Part shown: piece by piece, positions 1 to 7,928 of the stretch
How the letters are laid out: every line of letters starts with the position of its first letter
Numbering within the stretch: the first letter of the stretch is position 1
DNA from: an uncultured Chitinophagaceae bacterium
GTDB lineage: Bacteria; Bacteroidota; Bacteroidia; Chitinophagales; Chitinophagaceae
Length of the DNA: 40,710 nucleotides
Assembly: GCA_937996595.1 (NCBI GenBank)
Contig: CALKVC010000025.1
Location: 1 to 40,710, forward strand
Direction: 5' to 3'
Made by a program: the position numbers and the translations under genes
The notes under the pieces: model-generated
Told to the model about the DNA's origin: nothing
Seen by the model: only the letters and a program-made list of their open reading frames with translations
Database searches by the model: none

Positions 1-75
1 AATATCCAGTTTGAATATTATTCGCTGGAAGAACTGAATTCACTGCTGGATAAACTGAATGTTAAAGTAAGTTGA
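1..75 (+). CDS. parB: ParB chromosome-partitioning protein, C-terminal end (partial)
   Basis: Only the last 24 codons are inside the window, ending at a TGA at 73-75. The visible tail (NIQFEYYSLEELNSLLDKLN) resembles the C-terminal dimerisation helix region of ParB/Spo0J, where a short beta strand is followed by an acidic 'eeL..ll..L' helix. ParB binds parS sites near the origin and works with the ParA ATPase in chromosome segregation. The identification rests as much on context as on sequence: in Bacteroidota a DUF5683 gene and dapB commonly follow parA-parB, and exactly that order continues here. The stop codon overlaps the next start as TGATG, which suggests translational coupling. The rest of the gene lies upstream of the window. 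Confidence 0.7.
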   Translation, partial: NIQFEYYSLEELNSLLDKLNVKVS

Positions 76-683
76 TGCCTGCATTAATAAAAAACCTGAT
101 TGTATTAACTGCCTGTATTTTCCTGCAAAGCGGCTTGAATGCACAAACAGACAGCAACCGGTACAAGAACAACAGTAACACACCGGGCATGATTTCCAAT
201 AAAAAGGATACTGCCAATGCTTCCGTTTATAAACCCCGGAAAGCAATCATACGTTCAGCCATCGTTCCCGGTTGGGGGCAGGTTACCAATAAAAAAATAT
301 GGAAAGTGCCGGTTGTGTATGCTGCTTTAGGAACCACTACGTACCTGTTTTTCAGAAATAACCGGCAGTACCGGGATGCAAGAAATGCTTACATCCTTGC
401 AACAGACGGTGACCCGTTAAATGATTTTGAAATTAAGGAACCCTATTTCGGTGTAAAAGACCAGCCTGAACGGATACGGACTTTCCGCAACCAGGTGAGG
501 CAAAATATGGATTACTCCGTACTTTTCTTCCTTGTTTTCTGGGGGCTGAATGTTGCCGATGCCGCTGTTGACGCCCACCTGAAAACATTTGACGTAAGCG
601 ACAACCTGGGCTTTCAGTTGAAACCAGGTTACAGCCCGCTTGCACAAACCAATGGCATCAGCCTTGTTTTTTCATTCAGATAA
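75..683 (+). CDS. DUF5683 domain membrane protein
   Basis: A protein of about 202 residues with an N-terminal hydrophobic signal/anchor ending near an AQ cleavage-like site (residues about 5-24). The diagnostic stretch 'PRKAIIRSAIVPGWGQ' follows, continuing into a first hydrophobic segment (VPVVYAALGTTTYLFF) and a basic NNRQYRDAR loop. A second membrane segment lies further on (YSVLFFLVFWGLNVADA). This matches the DUF5683 family of Bacteroidota, whose function is unknown. The start used is the ATG at 75, which overlaps the parB stop; a TTG at 72 would add one residue and is less likely. Its fixed place between parB and dapB suggests an envelope or cell-cycle link, but that is inference only. 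Confidence 0.8.
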   Translation: MPALIKNLIVLTACIFLQSGLNAQTDSNRYKNNSNTPGMISNKKDTANASVYKPRKAIIRSAIVPGWGQVTNKKIWKVPVVYAALGTTTYLFFRNNRQYRDARNAYILATDGDPLNDFEIKEPYFGVKDQPERIRTFRNQVRQNMDYSVLFFLVFWGLNVADAAVDAHLKTFDVSDNLGFQLKPGYSPLAQTNGISLVFSFR

Positions 684-702
684 TGAGATAGTAACCCCAG
701 AG

Positions 703-737
703 AAAAGCGAGAAAAGGCATTTTTCCGGGCTTTTTTT
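703..737 (+). terminator. Probable intrinsic terminator after the parB-DUF5683 genes
   Basis: The arms AAAAGC (703-708) and GCTTTT (729-734) pair. Inside them, GAAAA (711-715) pairs with TTTTC (721-725) around a 5-nt loop, with a small internal loop between the two helices. A run of seven T follows (731-737). It lies 20 nt after the DUF5683 stop and before the dapB promoter candidate. The internal loop makes it weaker than the other terminators in the window. Confidence 0.5.
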
Positions 738-797
738 GATGTCATATATTAGCTCCTGTATGTGGCGTGCCCCGCAGTAAAACCTGATACAAAACAC

Positions 798-805
798 TAT
801 ATTTG
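798..805 (+). promoter_or_regulatory. Bacteroidota-type -7 element upstream of dapB
   Basis: TATATTTG fits the Bacteroidota sigma consensus TAnnTTTG exactly and ends 25 nt before the dapB ATG at 831. I see no convincing TTG -33 element at the expected spacing, so this is a candidate only. Confidence 0.45.
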
Positions 806-830
806 TTTACAACTTCTACAAAAAGTAAAA

Positions 831-1550
831 ATGAACATCGCATTGATCGGTTATGGAAAAATGGGAAAAGCCATCGAGGAGATTGCCTTGCAAAAAGGCC
901 ATACGATCACTTTGAAAATTGACCTGGAAAACCAGCATGAGCTTTCTGCGGATAACTTAAAAAAAGCCGATGTTGCTATCGAATTCACTGGTCCGGAAAC
1001 AGCTGCTGATAATATTTACACATGCCTGGATGCCGGAATTCCTGTAATTAGCGGAAGTACCGGCTGGTTAAACAAATTACCTGATATTGAAAAACATTGC
1101 CTGAAAAAAAACGGCAGCTTCCTGTATGCCAGTAATTTCAGTATAGGCGTAAATATTTTCTTTGAACTGAACAGCAAGCTGGCGAAGCTGATGGCCCGAT
1201 TTCCGGAATACGAAGTGAGCATAGACGAAATACACCATACCGGGAAAAAAGATTCACCAAGCGGCACCGCCATTACGCTTGCCGAAAAAGTGATCCGTGA
1301 ATTACCCCGAAAATCATCCTGGGTAAACAACCAGCCGGCAGATGGCAGCCAGCTGCAAATCGTTAGCAGGCGTATTGATCCTGCACCAGGCACACATACC
1401 GTAAAATACAGTTCATCCATCGACGATATCGAGATCATACATACGGCGCATAACCGTAAAGGATTTGCTGCCGGTGCCCTGATGGCAGCAGAATACATTG
1501 TTAACCGGAAAGGCATCCACACCATGAAAGATGTATTATCTATTGCTTAA
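831..1550 (+). CDS. dapB: 4-hydroxy-tetrahydrodipicolinate reductase
   Basis: Catalyses the NAD(P)H-dependent reduction of hydroxy-tetrahydrodipicolinate in lysine and diaminopimelate synthesis, in the cytoplasm. The N-terminal Rossmann motif is 'MNIALIGYGKMGKAIEEIA'. The substrate and active-site region 'SIDEIHHTGKKDSPSGTA' carries the conserved HH and K, plus the SGTA dihydrodipicolinate-binding turn. The C-terminal 'HTAHNRKGFAAGALMAAEYI' is also typical. The start at 831 gives 239 residues, the usual length for the short Bacteroidota form. A GTG at 762 would add 23 residues with no homology and would sit upstream of the promoter element. In many relatives lepB follows; here a sensor kinase starts 27 nt later. 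Confidence 0.95.
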   Translation: MNIALIGYGKMGKAIEEIALQKGHTITLKIDLENQHELSADNLKKADVAIEFTGPETAADNIYTCLDAGIPVISGSTGWLNKLPDIEKHCLKKNGSFLYASNFSIGVNIFFELNSKLAKLMARFPEYEVSIDEIHHTGKKDSPSGTAITLAEKVIRELPRKSSWVNNQPADGSQLQIVSRRIDPAPGTHTVKYSSSIDDIEIIHTAHNRKGFAAGALMAAEYIVNRKGIHTMKDVLSIA

Positions 1551-1577
1551 GACTTGAAAAGCCGCTAACCTTCATTT

Positions 1578-3497
1578 ATGTTATTCAGATCTGCCATAAC
1601 ACTTATATACCTTTTTTACGCATTATCAGCAAATGCCCAAACAGGTGAAACAGACAGTTTGTTAGCCATCACTAAAAAAGGAAGCATAAACGAAAGAGTG
1701 AATGCGCTCAATAAGCTATGCGGCCAACTGATGTACGATAAACCCGGGGAAGCAAAAGTATATGTAAAACAATCTATCCGGCTGGCAGACAGTGCCGGGT
1801 ATAAGCTGGGGTTGGGTGATGCTTATAATATGATTGGTGTTGTATATGACATCAGCGGCAAATACGACAGTTCTATCTTCTATTATGAAAAAGCCTATGC
1901 CATTTTCGAGGAAATAAAAAACCTTAAGGGAAGGGGAAGTTCTTCCAATAACCTCGGCCTAATTTACTGGAACATGGCAGATTACGACAAAGCCCTTACA
2001 TATTTCTTTGAAGCACTAAGCGATTTTGAGCAGGTAAAAAATGAAAGGTTCCAGTCGAATGCCCTTAATAACATTGGCCTGGTATATTATGATATACATA
2101 ATTACACCCAGTCGCTGAAATACCACCAGAAAGCGAAAGCCATATACGAAAAGCTGGATGATGCATACCTGCTGGGAGCGGTTTCAACCAACCTGAGCAA
2201 TGTATATAATAACATGGGCAAACCCGATTCTGCCGAATATTATTCCCTGCAAGCCATTAAACTGCATACGAAGGCGAATGATGAATATGGTTTGAGTATT
2301 GCCTATAACGGTTATGCCAGCCTGCAGGCCGAAAAGGGAGATACAATAAAGGCCCTGGAATATTTTGAAAAAGCCCTTGCTCTAAAAGAAAACCTGCATG
2401 AACAGGTTGGCATCACTTCCATCCTTATCCAGATGGCTAAAATATTTAACAAACAGAAAAACGCAACCAGGGAATTGGAATGCCTGAACAAAGCCAGGCA
2501 GATAGCTGAAGAAAACAATTTAAAAAAAGACCTGATGGAGATTTACAACTCCCTGTCTTCATACTATGAAAAAAACAATGCAGCATTGGCCCTGGAATAT
2601 TTTAAAAAGTATAATTCAGTAAAGGATTCGGTTTTTAATGAAAACAGCAACCGCCAGATAACAGAACTGAATACAAAATATGAAACCGGTAAAAAAGAAC
2701 TCCAATTGAAGCAACAGGACCTTGTAATTGCGAAAAAGAACCTGGTAATTGCATCCATTGCCGGATTACTGCTGGTGCTTAGCATTGCTGGATTCTCTTA
2801 TTACAAAAGGAACAGGCTTTTACAGCAAAAGAATTTGCAGGAAGCCGTTATGAAACAACAGGAAATGGCCACCAAAGCAGTTATGGTTGCAGAAGAAAAT
2901 GAAAGAAAGCGCATAGCGGCCGACCTGCATGACGGCATCGGGCAAATGATGAGTGCCGCAAAAATGAACCTGTCTGTTTTTGAATCTGAATTGTCATTTA
3001 AAAATGAAACCCAAAAAAAATCTTTTGAAAATGTAATCGGCCTCATTGATGAAAGCTGTAAGGAAATAAGGAATGTGAGCCACCAGATGATGCCGAACGC
3101 CCTGTTAAAAAGCGGGCTGGCAAGCGCCATCAAAGAATTCATAGACAGGATAGATACCCGTATAATCTCCGTTTCCCTTCACACGGAAGGCCTTGATGAA
3201 CGCATTGATAGCAACAAGGAAACGGTACTTTACCGGGTTATACAGGAATGTGTTAATAATGTGCTGAAGCATGCGGCAGCAACATGGCTCGACATTTCTC
3301 TGATAAAAGATACCGACGGCATTTCCATAACCATTGAAGACAACGGAAAGGGGTTCAACAGTTCGGCTTTGGAATCTTATAATGGCATCGGGCTGAAAAA
3401 CATGATCTCCAGGATCAATTACCTGAAAGGGAGTATTGATTTTGACAGTAAAGCCGGAAAAGGCAGTTTGGTTGCTATCCATATCCCTACAGCATAA
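1578..3497 (+). CDS. TPR-containing sensor histidine kinase (HisKA_3 / HATPase)
   Basis: A 639-residue membrane kinase. It starts with a signal-like segment ending in NAQ. Roughly residues 60-360 form tetratricopeptide repeats (for example 'ALNNIGLVYYDIHNYTQSL' and 'ALEYFEKALALKENL'), followed by a coiled-coil stretch. One membrane segment lies at about 389-409 (LVIASIAGLLLVLSIAGF) and a second coiled coil after it. The HisKA_3 dimerisation motif 'ERKRIAADLHDGIGQM' places the phospho-accepting His at 451. The C-terminal ATPase has the N box (ECVNNVLKHA), the G1 box (DNGKGF) and G2-like GIGLKNM. There is no recognisable small-ligand domain, so the predicted extracytoplasmic TPR array is the probable sensor. 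The cognate regulator starts 41 nt downstream. Confidence 0.92.
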   Translation: MLFRSAITLIYLFYALSANAQTGETDSLLAITKKGSINERVNALNKLCGQLMYDKPGEAKVYVKQSIRLADSAGYKLGLGDAYNMIGVVYDISGKYDSSIFYYEKAYAIFEEIKNLKGRGSSSNNLGLIYWNMADYDKALTYFFEALSDFEQVKNERFQSNALNNIGLVYYDIHNYTQSLKYHQKAKAIYEKLDDAYLLGAVSTNLSNVYNNMGKPDSAEYYSLQAIKLHTKANDEYGLSIAYNGYASLQAEKGDTIKALEYFEKALALKENLHEQVGITSILIQMAKIFNKQKNATRELECLNKARQIAEENNLKKDLMEIYNSLSSYYEKNNAALALEYFKKYNSVKDSVFNENSNRQITELNTKYETGKKELQLKQQDLVIAKKNLVIASIAGLLLVLSIAGFSYYKRNRLLQQKNLQEAVMKQQEMATKAVMVAEENERKRIAADLHDGIGQMMSAAKMNLSVFESELSFKNETQKKSFENVIGLIDESCKEIRNVSHQMMPNALLKSGLASAIKEFIDRIDTRIISVSLHTEGLDERIDSNKETVLYRVIQECVNNVLKHAAATWLDISLIKDTDGISITIEDNGKGFNSSALESYNGIGLKNMISRINYLKGSIDFDSKAGKGSLVAIHIPTA

Positions 3498-3538
3498 ACA
3501 GTAATTTTTTCATTCAAACAACATACTTACCTTGTATC

Positions 3539-4180
3539 ATGATTAAGGGTAAAACCAGGATAGCCATAGTTGACGACCACCAGATAGTAATAGATGGCAT
3601 TAAAGCATTACTGCATGGACAACAAGGATTTGACATAGTGATTGAAACTACAGAGCCGCTGAAAATGGAAGGCCTGCTTGAAAAAGAACCGGCAGATATT
3701 TTGCTCACCGATGTTATGATGCCCGGATTGAACGGAGCTGAACTTGCCAAGCTGGTGAGAAATAAATTTCCACAAATAAAGATACTCGCTTTATCCATGA
3801 GCGGGCAGGGCGACCTGGTTAACCAGATGATAGAAGACAGTGATATTGCTGGTTATGTTCTGAAAAATATCGGTAAACAGGAATTGGTAAAAGCCCTTGA
3901 AAAAATAGCAGCAGGCGGCATTTACTTCAGCGATGATGTACTGGCCGAATTGATGAAGGATAAGGAAAGGAAAAAAGAAACGGAAGAAGCACACCTCACC
4001 ATCCGTGAAATTGAAATCATTCGGTTGATAGAAAAGGAATACAGCAACAAGAAAATTGCAGAAACCCTTTTTTTAAGCGAACGAACCGTAGAAACCCACC
4101 GGAAGAACATTTTCAGGAAAACCAAAACGTCCAGCCTGATAGGGTTAATTAAGTATGCTTATGAACATAAGTTAGTTTGA
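3539..4180 (+). CDS. NarL/FixJ-family response regulator
   Basis: 213 residues. The receiver domain has the acidic pocket D12/D13, a predicted phospho-acceptor D58 in 'ILLTDVMMPG', and a conserved Lys in 'GYVLKNIG'. A LuxR-type helix-turn-helix follows ('LTIREIEIIRLI' ... 'SNKKIAETLFLSERTVETHR'). It should be phosphorylated by the HisKA_3 kinase encoded just upstream, which is the usual partner type for NarL regulators. Its DNA targets cannot be read from the sequence. The last two codons already belong to the heptamer repeat that fills the following gap, so the repeat has grown up to or into the coding end. Confidence 0.95.
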   Translation: MIKGKTRIAIVDDHQIVIDGIKALLHGQQGFDIVIETTEPLKMEGLLEKEPADILLTDVMMPGLNGAELAKLVRNKFPQIKILALSMSGQGDLVNQMIEDSDIAGYVLKNIGKQELVKALEKIAAGGIYFSDDVLAELMKDKERKKETEEAHLTIREIEIIRLIEKEYSNKKIAETLFLSERTVETHRKNIFRKTKTSSLIGLIKYAYEHKLV

Positions 4181-4272
4181 GGTTTGAGGTTTGAAGTTTG
4201 AAGTTTGAGGTTTGAAGTAATTCAATTTAACTGATTGGTCCCCAACTTCAAACAATGGACTTAAAACTTTAA
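4175..4272. repeat. Heptamer-word repeat with inverted arm between convergent genes
   Basis: Six in-phase 7-bp units of GTTTGAG or GTTTGAA run from 4175 to 4216; the first includes the stop of the response-regulator gene. After a non-repetitive spacer, four further 7-bp units (ACTTCAA, ACAATGG, ACTTAAA, ACTTTAA) run from 4245 to 4272. The first of these is part of a 10-nt perfect inverted match (4189-4198 with 4244-4253). The second array ends about where the convergent L-threonine dehydrogenase gene ends, so the element fills the gap and could act as a bidirectional terminator. It is built like 21706-21775 and 33001-33079. Confidence 0.8.
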
Positions 4273-4273
4273 A

Positions 4274-5212
4274 TTACAAATTTGCTAACATATCTTTCGT
4301 CATTTTGGCGAGATCAAATTCTTCTTTCCAGCCCCAGTCGTTCCTGGCTACCGTATCATCTATGCTTTGCGGCCAGCTATTGGCAATCTGTTGCCTGTAA
4401 TCTGGTTTATAACTGATGGAGAATTCGGGGATATGAACTTTTATCTCCGCGGCTATTTCTTTAGGTGAGAAACTCATACCGGAAATATTATAGGAGGTCC
4501 TGATGTTGATATTGGATGCAGGGGCTTCCATCAGTTCAATTGTTGCACGGATGGCATCCGGCATATACATCATGGGCAGGTAAGTTCCTTCTTCCAGGAA
4601 ACATTCATATTTTTTTTCCTCCAATGCCTCATGGAAAATTTCCACTGCATAATCAGTTGTGCCGCCACCCGGAGCACTTTTATAACTGATGAGGCCGGGA
4701 TAACGGATGCTTCTTACGTCTAACCCATACCGTTGATAATAATAATTGCACCAGAATTCCCCGGCAAACTTACTGATGCCATACACTGTTACCGGTTCTA
4801 TAACAGTCTGCTGCGGGCAATTTACTTTGGGGGAAGTGGGCCCGAACACCGCAATGGAAGAAGGCCAGTAAACCTTATGCAATTTTTCCTCCCGGGCTAT
4901 ATCCAGTACATTCAGCAGGCTTTGCATATTCAGGCTCCAGGCCAGGTTTGGATTCTTCTCCCCTGTTGCAGACAGGATGGCGGCCAGTAAATAAATCTGG
5001 GTAATGCCCTGCCGTATCACCTGCACATGCAGCATTTCCTTGTTCATCACATCCAGGCTTACATAAGGGCCGCTGCCTTTCAGCAATGCGTTTTCTTCAC
5101 GCAGGTCAGAAGCAATCACATTGGCATTGCCATATATCTTTCGCAACGCCAATGTAAGTTCAACTCCTATCTGACCACTTGCGCCAATTACAAGTATCCT
5201 TTCTTTTATCAT
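4274..5212 (-). CDS. L-threonine 3-dehydrogenase, short-chain (epimerase-like) type
   Basis: 312 residues of the extended SDR family. The NAD-binding motif is GASGQIG at residues 10-16, Ser118/Ser119 lie in 'WPSSIAVFGP', and the catalytic pair is Tyr144 and Lys148 in 'YGISKFAGE'. The segment 'PGGGTTDYAVEIFHEAL' is typical of the UDP-galactose-epimerase-like threonine dehydrogenases known from Bacteroidota and related groups, which oxidise L-threonine to 2-amino-3-ketobutyrate. A generic NAD-dependent epimerase is the alternative. The partner kbl (2-amino-3-ketobutyrate CoA ligase) is not next to it. The gene is divergent from the amidohydrolase and has a TAnnTTTG element 18-25 nt upstream. 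Confidence 0.88.
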   Translation of the reverse strand: MIKERILVIGASGQIGVELTLALRKIYGNANVIASDLREENALLKGSGPYVSLDVMNKEMLHVQVIRQGITQIYLLAAILSATGEKNPNLAWSLNMQSLLNVLDIAREEKLHKVYWPSSIAVFGPTSPKVNCPQQTVIEPVTVYGISKFAGEFWCNYYYQRYGLDVRSIRYPGLISYKSAPGGGTTDYAVEIFHEALEEKKYECFLEEGTYLPMMYMPDAIRATIELMEAPASNINIRTSYNISGMSFSPKEIAAEIKVHIPEFSISYKPDYRQQIANSWPQSIDDTVARNDWGWKEEFDLAKMTKDMLANL

Positions 5213-5229
5213 AGTACATTATTCAATTG

Positions 5230-5237
5230 CAAATGTA
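5230..5237 (-). promoter_or_regulatory. Bacteroidota-type -7 element upstream of the threonine dehydrogenase gene
   Basis: On the minus strand this reads TACATTTG, an exact TAnnTTTG match. It lies 17 nt before the start codon, in a divergent intergenic region of 128 nt. No clean -33 TTG at normal spacing was found. Confidence 0.45.
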
Positions 5238-5340
5238 AGGGCAAAATGAATGTATAAAACAAACCAGCCTTATGGAATCCGGTTTTACCAACCTGCTCAA
5301 AATGATTATCTTCCCATAAATAATCAAACAGCCTGTTATC

Positions 5341-7686
5341 ATGAAACGCTTTCTTTACCTATTCATTTTCCTGTCATCCCTTACAACCGCAGCTCAAAAA
5401 CTATATTTTCCGGCGGATAATTTTTCAGCTGAAAACAAGTATGCCGAATCTGTGAATAAGCTGGCAAAGGAATTGGTTGCCGCATTCAATCATCAAGACA
5501 AAGCAGTATATTTCGACAACCTGTTCCGGTTTCAGTTTGCTGCCGGCGACTACCAGGCAGCTATGGAATCACTGGACAGTTTTTATTTGCATTCAAAGAC
5601 AACTGCATTGAATGGTAAGTCACATGGGTTTCCATACAGGACATACAGCCTGGCAATGCTTTCATTGGAAAAAGATCCTTCCCTTGTGTTTGATAAGGAA
5701 TACCAAACTATATTCAATACAGCTTATAATGAATTACCCAAAAAAGGCAAATTGCTTGTTAATGATAATTTTAAAAATGCCAGTATTGAAAAAGAAAAAG
5801 AAGTTTTTGCTGCAAATGCCAAACAATACTTATTTACCGGTAATGACAGTATGAGTTTTGAAACAGCCATTGGCCTGGTAAAGCAATGGAGTGAATGGAA
5901 TGTATACAAATACAGCGCTTACCTTGGATCAAAGCAACTTGCCGCGGCTGAACTAAAAGAAAGCCAGCAAAAAAATATTCAAAAACCCGATTCAGTTTTA
6001 CCCGTAAATATCACCAAAACTTTCATTCAAAATGTAACCCTGGTAGATGTGGAAAAACAGAAACTGGTAACCGTTGCCGGTATTGAAATAACCGGAAATA
6101 AAATCAGCGCCATATTCCGCAAACTGCCAAAAATGATACCTGCCGGTACCAGGATCGTAGACGGAACCGGGAAATACCTGTTTCCCGGCATGACGGATGC
6201 ACATATTCATTTTTTTCAGAGTGGTGGCCTCTATGCAAGGCCTGATGCGATGGATCTTCGCAAATACATGCCGTATACAAAAGAAATAGAATGGACACAT
6301 ACACATATGGCCGACGCCCTGAAACGCTATATACAAAACGGGATAACCACTGTGATAGACGTTGGCGCAACAAATAATTTCCTTCAGTTAAGGGATTCAT
6401 TTATCAATAAGAGCTATGCGCCGGCTATTTATATGACGGGCCCGCTGCTGACATCCTATGAGCCTCCGGTATTTAAAAACCTGGGGAATGACGAGCCATT
6501 TAACCTGGTTGCCAATGAAGCGGAAGGTATTAAAATGGTAAGGGATCAGTTACGGTATAAACCAGATTTTATAAAAATATGGTATATCGCTATGGGCAAC
6601 GATACGGAAAAAAGCGCCAGGAATTTCTATCCAACGGTAAAAGCGATCATTGAAGAAGCGCATAACAATAAGCTCAAAGTGGCGGTGCATGCTACTGAAC
6701 AAATTACTGCCCGGCTGGCTGTTGAAGCGGGCTGCGATTTTTTAGTACATAGTGTGGATGACGAAGTAGTATCAGATGAATTCCTTGAATTACTAAAATC
6801 AAAAAATGTCATCTTATGTCCTACCCTGGTTGTTTACAGTGGTTATAACAAAACATTCGGTCAGGAACTTGATTTCACAGCCCGTGAATTGCGCCAGGGC
6901 AACCCCCAACAGATTGGATCACTTACCGACCTGAAACATTTGCCGGAAACCTCCCTGATCACTGCTTATAAAAAAGCTGTAAAAAACCAAAAAACGGCAA
7001 ATGTAAAACAGGATTCCATCTGCCTGCAGAACCTGAAAAAAATGACGGATGCCGGTATCCGCATAGCAGCCGGAACCGATGCCGGGAATATAGGTACGTT
7101 ACACGGAACCTCTTACCTGCAGGAATTAAAAGCCATGAAAAGCGCTGGAATCAGTACCTGGCAGGTTTTACAATCAGCCACGATCAATCCTGCTTATATT
7201 CTTGGGAAAGAAAATGAATACGGAAGTATTGCTGTGGGTAAAAAAGCAAACCTGATTTTACTGGATGCCAATCCGCTTGATAACCTGGATAACCTGTCGA
7301 ACATAAACCTTGTTTTCAATAATGGATTTTTGATAACTCCTGATACCCTGATCAGGGAAACTGCGCTTGCCCTGGTACAGCGGCAACTGAATGCTTATAA
7401 TGACCGTGACCTGGAAGCTTTTCTTGAACCCTATGCAGAAGATGTTGAATTGTATGAATTCCCTTCCACGTTGCTTTCAAAAGGCAAAAACCAGATGCGA
7501 AAAGATTATGCATTTTTTAATACCGTACCTAACCTGCATTGCGAAATTAAGGAACGCATCATACAGGGAAATACCATCATAGACAAAGAAAGTGTAACCG
7601 GTTTTGGCAATAAACCGCTGGAAGCCACTGCCATTTACCAGGTTGAAAACGATAAGATAAAGAGGGTTTATTTTATAAGTAAATGA
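5341..7686 (+). CDS. Secreted amidohydrolase with C-terminal NTF2/SnoaL-like domain
   Basis: 781 residues with an N-terminal signal peptide ending near TTAAQ. Residues about 20-220 form a helical region I do not recognise. The amidohydrolase fold follows. Metal-ligand candidates are H288 and H290 (GMTDAHIHF), H450 (VAVHATE), H470 (FLVHSVDDE) and D580 (AAGTDAG). The domain closes with the usual 'GSIAVGKKANLILLDANPL' strand. From about residue 675 a third module ('LVQRQLNAYNDRDLEAFLEPYAEDVELYE' in part) resembles the NTF2/SnoaL fold. This family includes imidazolonepropionase-like and dipeptide-cleaving enzymes; the substrate here cannot be assigned. Fusion to both an N-terminal helical region and an NTF2-like tail is less common. 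It is transcribed alone. Confidence 0.87.
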   Translation: MKRFLYLFIFLSSLTTAAQKLYFPADNFSAENKYAESVNKLAKELVAAFNHQDKAVYFDNLFRFQFAAGDYQAAMESLDSFYLHSKTTALNGKSHGFPYRTYSLAMLSLEKDPSLVFDKEYQTIFNTAYNELPKKGKLLVNDNFKNASIEKEKEVFAANAKQYLFTGNDSMSFETAIGLVKQWSEWNVYKYSAYLGSKQLAAAELKESQQKNIQKPDSVLPVNITKTFIQNVTLVDVEKQKLVTVAGIEITGNKISAIFRKLPKMIPAGTRIVDGTGKYLFPGMTDAHIHFFQSGGLYARPDAMDLRKYMPYTKEIEWTHTHMADALKRYIQNGITTVIDVGATNNFLQLRDSFINKSYAPAIYMTGPLLTSYEPPVFKNLGNDEPFNLVANEAEGIKMVRDQLRYKPDFIKIWYIAMGNDTEKSARNFYPTVKAIIEEAHNNKLKVAVHATEQITARLAVEAGCDFLVHSVDDEVVSDEFLELLKSKNVILCPTLVVYSGYNKTFGQELDFTARELRQGNPQQIGSLTDLKHLPETSLITAYKKAVKNQKTANVKQDSICLQNLKKMTDAGIRIAAGTDAGNIGTLHGTSYLQELKAMKSAGISTWQVLQSATINPAYILGKENEYGSIAVGKKANLILLDANPLDNLDNLSNINLVFNNGFLITPDTLIRETALALVQRQLNAYNDRDLEAFLEPYAEDVELYEFPSTLLSKGKNQMRKDYAFFNTVPNLHCEIKERIIQGNTIIDKESVTGFGNKPLEATAIYQVENDKIKRVYFISK

Positions 7687-7870
7687 TTTATTTTAAATAA
7701 TAGAACATAAAATTATTAGTACCTTTTTCATCTTATACAATAAATATCAAGAAAATAAATAAATCTTTATTTGTAGTATAAGCCCTTTTAATTTATATAA
7801 ATCGGAAGCATTGAACTGCAAATTTGTAAATGTTTCAATGAGGATGAAAGAAATACTCTTTAAATTAATC

Positions 7871-7905
7871 AGAAACTAAAAGGGCACCCCATGTTGTGAT
7901 GCCCT
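7871..7905 (-). terminator. Intrinsic terminator after the 7929-8900 lipoprotein gene
   Basis: Read on the minus strand, AGGGCA (7905-7900) pairs with TGCCCT (7886-7881) around a 13-nt loop and is followed by TTTTAGTTTCT. It sits 23 nt beyond the stop codon of the minus-strand gene. Confidence 0.7.
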
Positions 7906-7928
7906 AAACAGTACTTATTTATTTGTAG

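Noticed and set aside
762..830. GTG start 23 codons upstream for dapB
   Set aside because: It lies upstream of the TAnnTTTG element, and the protein family starts at the Rossmann strand encoded from 831.
1016..1525. 169-codon minus-strand ORF inside dapB
   Set aside because: It is the antisense shadow of a clear dapB; there is no family resemblance or start context.
4175..4272. CRISPR array
   Set aside because: The repeats are 7 bp with no unique spacers, and no cas genes are present.
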